From Phorcus lineatus (taxonomy: Eukaryota > Mollusca > Gastropoda > Trochida > Trochidae): a stretch of DNA of 64,000 nucleotides. Numbering within the stretch: position 1 is the first letter of the stretch; every line of letters begins with the position of its first letter. This document shows positions 38,306 to 49,100 of the stretch, one piece after another. The DNA is taken from contig OV121094.1 in the NCBI GenBank assembly GCA_921293015.1, forward strand, positions 3,090,764 through 3,154,763, in the 5' to 3' direction. The notes under the pieces were generated by a model. The model had not been told where the DNA came from, made no database searches, and was given only the letters and a program-made list of their open reading frames with translations. A program made the position numbers and the translations under genes.

Positions 38306-39236
38306 CTGGAATGGCAAATACGAAGCAGGTGACTCACGCAAGACGACTAAGAATAAACATTACTTCCGTGTTAGACTCCGTGGGAGACGCGGGAGATTGG
38401 AAGTCATTGATACCGTACGAAAGGAGGCCAAACCTCAAATCGTCAGGTAATAAAAATAACCAAGTGTATACTCCATGATGAATTTGAGGCTGAAGGGAGG
38501 AAGCATATTATATACAATGTTACTGAAATGATAACAATAAAATGAGAATGAATCTTTCCAATTGCAAGATATGGTTTTTCATTTAAAAAAAGCAGTTTTG
38601 AAACAAAATGGGTAAGAAATGATCGGTTAAGCTATGCGAATCCATTTCACTGTGATTAAAAGGTGTTCAAAAAAAGGCCACCTGTTATTTCGGACAAAAT
38701 GTCCCACTGCCAAGTTAATGTCAGGTTTTCTTTTCTGTACATGATAAACATAAGGCGTCGAAAAGCCATCATATACCCTTGAATTTAAATCAAGGATTTT
38801 TTATTTTAAAAAAACAGTGCTTCTTTCAGTTTGATAACTGTAGAGATTATTGCTACTGTTAAACTATGCCTACAAACTATGTAAAATTTAAATTAGTATA
38901 TTAGCCATTAGAAAATAAGTTATTTACATTTTAAGATAACGTTTGAATTTATGAAATCACTTATTGAATAAATTAGTGATTAGTGATTAAGAATCACAAG
39001 ATGAAGATATGAACTGATAATGGCTTCTATAGCAGGTTGTTATTCAATTGATGGTATAAATGACTATATATGTCTGACTTCCTTCAGTAGAAACATTTAA
39101 AAGGCAAGATTGATTGTTTATTAAAGAAATTATGAATAAATAAAGAAATGAATTACAGATACCTGAACATTGGATATAATCAAATCTTACCTTATCTCAA
39201 TCAATCTTTTCTTCAGTACTGAAATGTATACCTTAC

Positions 39237-39264
39237 CGAGAGCAATGGGGAGACGATCACCCAT
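39237..39264 (-). other. possible alternative first coding exon of gene 2
   Basis: On the minus strand an ATG at 39264-39262 starts MGDRLPIAL plus one G, followed directly by a good donor (GTAAGG). The leftover G matches the phase needed to join gene 2 exon 2. It would replace the two-residue start with a ten-residue one. A CACGTG lies about 60 bases upstream. Without transcripts this is only plausible. Confidence 0.35.
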
Positions 39265-39299
39265 GTATATATCTTTGTAGATATCTAATTTGAATAGTT

Positions 39300-42000
39300 T
39301 TGTCGTTATTTACTGCACAAGTCACGTGACGAGAACTCGATATACCCACACTGAAGGTATATTGACTTCTCACCTCTGAGACGTGTTCTCGATGATTAAA
39401 CGAGGACTATTAAAACCACTGCTACAAGTATTATTTTCATTCTGATGTACAAATACATTGTTTCAACAACAGCAAAAGAAATGAATGAGATATAAGATTT
39501 GATTCCATTGCAAATTGGTGGACTAGGATTCAGGTTGGCAAATTTCCAAAATTGCTTTGGACCTATTTTAAGCATAAACAGTATTAGAAACTACTCATAG
39601 ATTTGCAATATTGTGGCCAACGATTGTAACAAATCTTATGGCGTTCTATTAGCTAACGTGATTGTATTTTGACTATCATGTGAATAAAGTAAATTTTAAG
39701 TATTGAAATTCTAGGTTATTAAAAAATAATCTATATGTGGATATTTACAGCTGCATGCCAAAAGTTTGTTCGCATACCTGCATATAATATTGCAAATATT
39801 TTGTAATTTGAGATGCCTTTGAGGTATCGTAGCCTTGCGAAAAAGAAACGTATAATATTGAAATTTCAATACACATTTGTAGATCCATTCTTCTGTAAAG
39901 CAAAGGTTTATCGGACCCCACAATTACCCGTAACAGTTTTGGCAGGTCATTGAAATGATAATTGTAAGAGTAGCACACAGCAGCGACAGCATTGGCTAGT
40001 TTTCTAAATTTCTTTGAAAGAATATTATGAGATGGGTGACAAAAGATGTCTAAAAATGCAGAGTGAAACAGTTGGACAATAATATATTTCATTTATTTAA
40101 ATTTCATGTGGATTGCAATATTTTAAACATTCAGAGTTTCTGTGCATGAAAAAAATGCCTTTTTCTTTGGAATATTAAAAATAGTACAAAAGAGATAAAA
40201 CTTGCTCAAGTTACATGTACATACCTTTATGATACTAACTTGGTTCTACAAAATCTATAAATATTCTTGCAGCGATAGATAGCATTAGTTTAAAATTGAC
40301 ACTAGCAATAATAGCTTTAATTTGTTCAGATTTTTTCAAAAAATCAAATGTCAAAACGAGCCCGCGTGCCAAACAAATGGAGACTTTGCCTTCAAGTAAA
40401 ACATTAATGAGTTCAATTAGTTATTCGATGTATTTACTACACAATATTGGTAACCCTTGAATAATCTATTGGAGGTAAGACATTAGTTGATAACTATTGG
40501 ACGGTATCTTCGCTTTATTATGTCTATTGAAGACAATGCAGGGGCAAGAAGGAACTTTTACAACTGTGGCAACTGGTTATGTCAAGGACACGAGTTGCGG
40601 ACTTCTATAAGTTCATGGCCACTTGCTTTGTGGATTTGATTGGCTGGCGGTCCTTAGGATCGATTGACGTTTTGGTTGATATTGTGAATAACTTACGAGG
40701 TAGTTTACATGAGTGCAGATTGCTAGAGAGAGATATGGATTATCTGTACATACGGTGGACATACGATATTGGTTTGAACTAGTGCCTTTAACAAACCAAA
40801 CGTTAGGAACTATAAAGATGAATAAACAAAGTCTTTGAACATTTCACTCAAACTACCTTGGATAACCGTTAGTAAATTCAGGTGACCCGTTATAATGTAA
40901 AGAAGTGTCAAAGCACTGCGTGTCTATATTTTTTGCAAAAGAGCCAAACAATGTGATGCAGTAGCTTAACTCAATATTTACGAAGAAGATAAATTACATT
41001 TTGATTGAGCTCCCTGGTATTTTTTCCAAAAGAAGTTCCTATTTTGACCTTTATGATTTAAAACTCTATCCGTATATGACTCTAATGCCGAAAATATCCC
41101 TCCATTAGACCCTGTTGAGAAGGCTTCCCAGTTTATGATGAATACTAGATGTCTTGGAAAAGGAGAGACTGTTACCTAATTTGACAGGAAACACTTTTCA
41201 ACGCATAGCAAATCAGCCTTAGCGCACGTCTGTATTATCACTACCATTAGCAATATTGTACATGAGCAAAATTGGCCGTAGCCTATAACCAAGGCAGAAG
41301 AATGTAACAAACACTTATGAAAGGGGAATTATTTCAGCACGACAAAATATGGAGGACCGGTATGCGACACTGAAACGGAATAAATTCTTTCCTGCTCTTA
41401 AAGAGTAAATCCTTTAAAATTCATCGAAACAACTTCTAAATTACTGGAAAATAACGAATCCATGCATTATGGTTTTGATAGCTTATTTGTGTAACGATCC
41501 AGTCTTTGCAGCTTTACACTGATGACAGAAAGTTGTCTTGGAAACATTTCAGTCAATAGAAACAATGAGGCTAGCTTGATATCAGATGTTTTCTTTGTTG
41601 TAATGAACCAAACCAACTAGATAATGAATCGATGCTATTACGGTCAGCTTCCATCAGTTACTTTAGTTGCTAAGTAGTATACAAAATGGTACAGCAAAAG
41701 GGATGCAAAAGCCTGTTATTCCGTTCGAGGTATCATTTTAGCAACACAGATTGCCATTTAACATAATCTGTTTAACTCGAACAATAAAAACAAACGAATG
41801 GATATAAAGTAAACTTTGGAACTTTATTGCAATTAAGTATGGCGCATACATTAAGTGTCGAGAATAAGATGCCAACATACGGGGCAGTTTAGACACATAA
41901 TTGAAAACCTACACCCAAATTATTCAAGTAACAAAGTGGAATAGAGATAAACATGCTGAAAAACAGGTAAAACTTATATATAAATCCTATGATTGAAAAA
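39300..42000. other. no gene seen
   Basis: AT-rich DNA upstream of gene 2. The open frames at 39711-39923, 39745-40092 and 40579-40782 have no domain or splice support. The right part may be eroded 3' sequence of the DIRS-like element that starts near 42.0 kb. Confidence 0.45.
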
Positions 42001-42026
42001 CAAGCAATGGCATAGAAAGTGAAAAG

Positions 42027-42720
42027 CTAATACAATGGCAAAGATCCGTGCCGGAAAGAGTGTCCGGTGATGTCTGCCGAAAGTCCCCTGCGCTTCAATA
42101 TTGCTGGAATCGTGTCAAGAAAAGGCGTTATACGGTAGAGGAGACCCATCACTTGTTGCACAGTAGCGGCTGTGTCGGTGAAAAGGCTGTGTGGTGCTGC
42201 AACAGTCGTTCCATAGCCGTAGCTGGATTCAAGGGATGTTTGCCTGTATCCGGTAGAAAAACATCCATCAGTCACTCGCGAAACTGCAATGTCTTTGTCC
42301 GTTTCAGTGACACCCGATAACCATTCTGTATTTCATTTACATCAGGTACAGTCATATGCTTACAAGCATCAAAATCTGATCCACACAAAAAGTTTCCTGA
42401 ACCAGTCGAACTTTCATTGTATCCCCATCTGGAAACAAGAAAGTTATGAGACATGTGGCAACACAATAAATGTACATCAAAATCAAACAAATAATATTGT
42501 TGTAATAAGTCGAAGACTTGTGTTAATCTGCCTGGTTCATGGAGTCTAGAAATCGAGTCGGCCAAAGTGTTCTTATGGCCTGGAATGTAATAAGCACAAA
42601 ACGAAACGTTAAAGCTTCCTTTGAGACACCAAAGATACCGTAACCAGTTCGTAAGTAATGGTATTTTGCATGAACTTTTTTTAAAAAAGCTTTTGCTACA
42701 CGATTGTCAGTCTTTACCAC
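42027..42720 (-). pseudogene. RNase H and tyrosine recombinase remnants of the DIRS-like element
   Basis: Frames at 42720-42523 (VKTDNRVAKAFLKK, RNase H-like) and 42565-42272 (LADSISRLHEPGRL, the end of RNase H, running into KRTKTLQFRE, usual near the recombinase start). The frame at 42275-42027 holds GLSADITGHSFRHG, the C-terminal H-x-x-R box of tyrosine recombinases, after which the product is lost. The catalytic Tyr is not seen. It would once have integrated a circular DNA copy without target duplication. Confidence 0.75.
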
Positions 42721-42806
42721 TGTTCTTTTATTCTGCCAGGCAAAACACCATCTACTGGCTGCAAGTATTATGTAAAAGGTCTCTTTAACGTTAATGTGAT
42801 GATCTC

Positions 42807-43382
42807 TTATATCATGGATATCTGCATTCCAGTTGAAATACCCGCTAGTCGATCGAGCTGACGTTTACTGGCTCTGGTTTTGTTAGAGAATGATTCGATC
42901 TCCTGTGAGAAAGCACGCAACTTATCAAGCGGGAGTGATAAAGTTCGACTAAGTGTGTCAATAACTACACCGAGGAAGGTAATAAACTGGCAAGGCCCAT
43001 CAACTTTTGTCCAGTTTATCATAAACCCAAGATCGCGTAACAAGCTGATTAATCGGGACGATGTTTTTGAACACTCATCAAATGAATCACATATTATAAG
43101 AAAATCGTCAATGTATGCAATAACGTCCACCTCGAATTTTTATTTCATTATTCAACACACATATGCACTTAGAGTTTGGACAATACGGCAACTCTTTCAG
43201 GCATCGAAAGAAAGTTTTCTATCGTACATGTACGTTACATCGCTGTCACCATCGAAGCGCCAGTATGATCCTGTCAAAGGGTAGTTAGGATGTATGTAGA
43301 CGGACCTTATATGCATTTTTAGGTCAAATTTTGCAAAGAGACTACCAGTGTTGATAAGTTTAATGGCGTGTCTCAAGTCCAT
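42807..43382 (-). pseudogene. reverse transcriptase remnant of the DIRS-like element
   Basis: The part at 43382-43197 has LRHAIKLINTGSLFAKFDLK and HPNYPLTGSYW, typical of DIRS/gypsy-type polymerase fingers and palm. The part at 43130-42807 has the catalytic YIDDFLIICDS, then GFMINWTK and FLGVVIDT. The two pieces lie in different frames. Confidence 0.85.
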
Positions 43383-43803
43383 ATAATCTCACTCACAATT
43401 AACCATGTAGCTATTCATGCCTCCATTATAAGGGACACTTCCGTCATTTATCAAACGAAGCTTGCCTCTGGTTTTAGGAATAGCACCTAATGGGCTCACT
43501 ACGGTTGGCTTAGAATTGCTTTTCACATAATTTACTATAACTTATTCATCGTTAATCTGTTTTTCTGTATCAATACTATTTTCTAAAGCTGATTCATGAT
43601 CACTAGTAAACACAGGGCGTATTGAAAAATTCTCCACCTCAGCTAATTTAATCCATACTTCACACCTGATAACATAAATTCCCTATCTGCATCGTCATGT
43701 GACAACAGTCGGTTCCAAAACTCGTATCTCAGAGTGTTTATTGGGTCTGATGAAAGTTTTTCGAGTCGTGGTCAGCCATCCTACCCTCTGAGTGACCGTT
43801 GTT

Positions 43804-44830
43804 TTAAGACGAAAGATTTCTGTACACAGGAACATCTGGGTTGTGTTGGTTAGCTGAATGTCCTGCCATCTGACAGATACTGCACACATGTACAAGCTTA
43901 CACCACTCCCCATGTATACAACGGCTGTTATTGAATCGTCGGCAAATTTCTCTGCCTTCATTTGTAAACGGGCCACGTGATCTTTGGCGTCGGGTCGCGT
44001 TGTTTTCACGTGAACGGTCCATTTGCATCATCGCTTTGTCGGTGCTTGAGTTTTGCTAAGGTTGTATTTGAAAGTCACGGATTTCTTGGTAAGGTATGCC
44101 CCACTGAAATTCCCCATCATGCTGTCGTTGCCGGTATTCGGTATCGTACAACAAAACACTAGCCAAATCATACTTCGAGGCTAAGCGCGAAATGTCTTGC
44201 ATGTACTTTAAATATCCCAAGATACCTGGCATATCAACATCACTCACGCTTATCATGTCTTTCAAAGCGCCGATACCAGCGTAGGTCCATCTCTCGGGGG
44301 ACAGGTGGGACATTTGACCTAAAACACCTGAATCTTTATCAATGTCAAATCCAAGAGTTACACCATTTCCGAACTGAATTCCTATCCATAGAATCAAGGG
44401 AATCTACCAAAGTATAATCAGTAAGTTTCCTAAGTTTTGGATTCTTCTTACCCGACACACCTGATGGACCGTGTTGATTTGAAAGATTTTCCGTACCATG
44501 ACTTACTAGTCGCCATCTTGTTTGTTGTTAACGTGTTGACGGGACGGGACATACCTCAACCTCGAGTCTATGACGTTCCACTTCGTTTTTCAGCTTGACA
44601 CGCTTCGCTTCCAGATTCAGACGCTTTATTTCGATTTCCAGCTCAGCAATTTCCATTTCGAGAGCAGGTGTACCTCGGTCCGTGCCAATTGACGCACCAT
44701 GTAATGGCGGGCTATCAGACGTGATTGCGTGACGGCTCTGCAGCGAGAATACTTCGCTCTACTGGTTCGCCGTAAGGAAGGCTTTAGTGACTCCAGGGCC
44801 TCCATCATCTTGAGTCAAGCCTTCTGACGT
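43804..44830 (-). pseudogene. gag-like remnant of the DIRS-like element
   Basis: Pieces on the minus strand: a coiled-coil stretch near 44670-44550 (MEIAELEIEIKRLNLEAKR), a central part at 44397-44056 (YLKYMQDISRLASKYDL), and a Cys/His cluster at 44031-43804 (ICRRFNNSRC, then HVCSICQMAGHSANQH). The Cys/His cluster is like those of DIRS-order and related gag proteins. Frames are broken between the pieces. Confidence 0.65.
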
Positions 44831-44849
44831 TTCTGCTTGAAGTCGGGTT

Positions 44850-46130
44850 GTTACGACAACTCTTGCAGGGACATATTAATTCACATTAATGCCCTCGTGA
44901 TTACATTGCTGTTACATAACGCGCCGTGCAAGACAAGGGAGATAACTGTGAAGCGACAGTGCAGCAAGGGAGACACCTCGTACCCCAGTCGTTCAAATCT
45001 GTTTTACGTTGTTAAATATGACTAAGCCGCCATGTATGTAAATATGATGAAAATAAACTATTAAAAGCCATTGAACAATAAAAAAATAAATAATAGTTGT
45101 GAATGTGCATATTTATGTAAATTTTGTATGAATTCTGCTTTTTGTAAAATGATAGAAACTCGCTATGAAGTACAACATATTCTCATGATATTCATAAACT
45201 TTTCAAAAACCTAAACATTGACATGGAATTTGTGTTCGGTCGATCTTTGAGCAACTTTTCATCAAGCAACTGCTCTCTGATTTCACCGGGAGAAAAACAC
45301 TTGAATCAAAAAAACACGGACACAATTCAAGATCTTTTGAGCTGAACAGGAATCGAAATCGCATTAGGGTGTCATATTGAACGAATTGCAGATTCTTTTC
45401 AATTAATTATGTTAGCTGTAAATTCAACTTACAAAACAGGTAAAACTATAGTGGTTAGAGCAAGTTAACAGAATCAATTAAAAGTTGAGTATTATATATA
45501 ACATAGGATAAATCTCAAATGTAGGTGGAACAAATGTCTGTCAAAATGAAGCTCTATGTATAAAACCTTTAATACAGCTTACCCATTATTAAACATCTTA
45601 TATTTAGCCTAGCTGCCATCGGAGAGGGAATTAAATTGTATTTGTCAGTATCTTAACCAGAGAGCGAAAATGGAAACATGAACAATGTCCGGATGAATAA
45701 AGACAAAACATATCAGACCAATTATATTGAAAACACACCGAACGCATAACTTAAACCTAAATGCGTTTTTGATCAGAGGTCTGCTAATTATTGATCATGC
45801 CAGAAGGTCCTGTTTGTGACCTTTCACCTTCCTACAATTCAACAATCACAAACTCGTAAAGATATGTAGTGGATGATTTCCTAGTCTCTCTGCCATTTGG
45901 TCGGAATGCAAATGTCATCTGTCAAGATCCCTGTGTAGCATCACTCAGATCAGAGAGCGGCAAAGTAGGGGTGGATGAAATTTAATGATATTTGTATTGT
46001 CATTTGAGCCATGTCCTGAAAAACGATATCACCGGGATCTCTGACTTCTTATTAGTAATATTGCTGGTACAAGGCCATTCCCCATAGACCTTGCCCTGCC
46101 TTGTGAGTTGCAGCCAGGAGCTGTGAGTGT
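44850..46130. other. no gene seen
   Basis: AT-rich DNA between the DIRS-like relic and the caspase stop codon. It should contain the caspase 3' UTR, but I found no canonical AATAAA close to the stop. Confidence 0.5.
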
Positions 46131-49100
46131 TTAGAAGTACAGTGTCTTTAGTAAACGTGATGCGCTCTCGGCAGTTTGATGAAGAAAACTTCCGTCTTCA
46201 CACTCTACCTTGTGGCCATCCACTCCTCTGGCGACCCGTGTCATTAGGCTCATAAGGTCTTCCCTGGAGGTGGAGTAAACAGTTGATATATATGGGTATT
46301 AAAAATTTTGTATATACAATACCAGCACTTAGAAGAAAGAACCTTGTTCGTTTTCGAAAAGACAAACTCTCATTTGTATCATAATTTATATAACATCTAT
46401 GAAAACGCCGGGATATATATTTATGAACGGAAAATTACATGGAAATTGTTTTTACATAAGAGTGCAAAAAGGCCTCAACTCACTTGTCGGCATACCCGTC
46501 GAAGGCACGAATCAGCTCCTGAATATACCAACTTCCGGTTTCGACATTCCTGACAGACTTTGTACCGGGAACAGTTGAGTAGCCGAAGAAGAAATCAGCT
46601 TCAGGCGCGACAAGTTTCTCAATTTCCTTTCCGCTCACTGCTCCCTCCGGGCCGTCTCCTTCCAATTTGGCGCCTGTAGAAATATTGAACATATAATGTT
46701 AAAAACACATTTCTACTTGCTTAGATGTGATCTTACATGCTCTAGATCAAAGGGTGGCAGGCTTTATGTTTCACGTTCTCCCAAACTCATATCACTGGGA
46801 AAATACCAGCACTATTTTTATCTTTCTTATTAACTATTTTTGATGAAAATCGACTGTTTTATTACTCCAAAACCTAAATCACATATGCTAAGAATTATTT
46901 AATGTGGACTTACTACGACAAGACCTTTTTTTGGTTAAGCACATTCTTCATACTTAACTTTGCTATCATTCAAATGTGGGGCCATCATTTGCAGGGATTG
47001 TTAACAGAAACCAAATGGTTAAATCTTTGGTGCTACACTAGGCTGACTTTTGCACAAGATTTTTTTGAATTAAAAAAAGTCCAAATTGAGGAATACAGAT
47101 CCCATGGGTGACAACTTCAGCGTTTTCGAGATTTTGGTAAACTCATGTGAAAACTCGTTCACTTAGGTGGTGAAAAGACGCGATAAAATACAATCTTGAG
47201 TCATCAAGAGTCGTTGAAAAAATAGTTTCCAGCTATACGTGTACTACTATACATAAGAGAGTAGACTTTGGCTATCTCTCAAGACTAGTTAGTGACCATT
47301 ACAACCATTGTATTTCTCGTTTCCTTTAGTAAAATCCATAGAGAGATGACTTTGTTGAGTAATGGGATGTTTGACCATCTTAAGATTAAACATAATGCAA
47401 CTTGCAACTTTTATTTTTCGAGCAAATTTGAAGAAAAGAAATTTGTAAAAAAAAGTGCTAGTTGCACTATCGAATTTTAAAAAAAAAACTAATCATAAGA
47501 TAGTCAACCGTTTTCCTCGAAATTTACAAGGGAAATATACTGTATGACCCAAAAGCTGTTGTTTTGATCTTGAAATATACTGTATGACCCAAAAGCTGTT
47601 GTTTTGATCTTGAAATATACTGTATGACCCAAAAGCTGCATATTTAAATGTGTTTCGGACACCAAGGGAGTTATCTCCTATGAACAGGATAGAGAAATTA
47701 TTTTAACAGTTAATACAAGAGGCATTCGTAAAATAAATAAATAAAATTATATACCGAATGAGGTGATGATTGAAATAACTCATGCAGAAGTGATAGTTTA
47801 TTGAATAATTGGCTTATAGAGAAAATGGCAAAGTGTTAACGGTGCCTTATCACTATATTGTTATTTGCATATCAAATTAAAGGTCTAGTGTAAATGTTTA
47901 GTTAATGTTTTGAACCGTTGCATGCATCTTCATAGATTACATGTACAACAGACCATCGATTTTGATCCTTTGAGCAAATTTAGAAATTCCAAGAAAGTCA
48001 ATAGTCAATCTTTTAATGCACAGTAGTAATGACTGTTCAACTTTTGGTCCAGAATTGGCAATTAAACATCAAATTAAATTGAAATAATTTTACGACGACT
48101 TCCGGTTTATTATCATCTGTGCAGATATGAATTGTTGCATAGTCCCTATCACATACTATTCCTCAAAGAAAATTAAGTCATGTTTTACTTAAAGTTCTCT
48201 GAACTATACCCACTACAAAGGTGCTACAACGACATTATATTTGATTCAAGAGCATTATGACTTACTCTTTTGGAATACATTCCCTCTGCATGATTGAAAG
48301 AAAAATAGCTTTGGCTTGTTTGCAAGAGATGGACAGACGCCAGATTTGAAATACGAAGTGATGGTGCTGATCTTGAGCCATTCGTTGTCTGAGCCCTTTA
48401 CAGCACCGTCCTTCCCGTGGGTGAGGAAGATGACGAGTACGCAGTCATACGCCTCGTGTGATGACTCGGATAGCTTCCTGAGCTTAAGCTCCATGACATC
48501 GGCATCAGAGTTATCCCACGCTTTGACCTTGAACTTGAGTTTCTCAAAAACTCTCTCCAGCTCGTCTGAAACAATAAATGTGATTAGACTCATGAATACA
48601 ATGAGGTTTTGCTTAAGCCTTGATTATGATTGTTATTATGATGGCTACAATATGAAGTATATCATCCCATAAATGATATATTAGTTTAAAACATATAACA
48701 AGTATGAATATTTTCCAATATGTAAACTGCCACACGTCTGAAATTATCTGAAAATTTTAAAATATGTATTAAAAAATTCAATTCTCATTATATATATGTA
48801 ATTCAACAACTTGATCTTTGATTTGTAAATACCTCGGTCATTGTCAGTGCCATTTCGACTGTCTTTTCCCTCGAACTTCTTGTTGTTGAAGATGTAGCAC
48901 AACCCTATACAACACACAGATTATTAAATGGGTGATGATGACCTTCACATATGACTATCTTATTCTACACAAGATATACAAGAAACAGTGGCATAAGTCC
49001 TTTCAGCCATCATTTCAATAAGCGGTTTGCAACTTTTGCCAAAACCCGATAACCGATAACTTTGCAAAACGACTTTACTTTTATAGGTTGTTTTAAATTA

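Larger units (their letters stand above)
42027..44830 (-). mobile_element. broken DIRS/Ngaro-like tyrosine-recombinase retrotransposon
   Basis: Reading down the minus strand the order is gag-like (44.8-43.8 kb), reverse transcriptase (43.4-42.8 kb), RNase H (42.7-42.4 kb) and tyrosine recombinase (42.35-42.03 kb). That order, and a recombinase in place of a DDE integrase, is characteristic of DIRS-order elements. Every domain is broken by stops or shifts. Terminal repeats were not located, so the borders are those of the coding remains. Confidence 0.82.
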
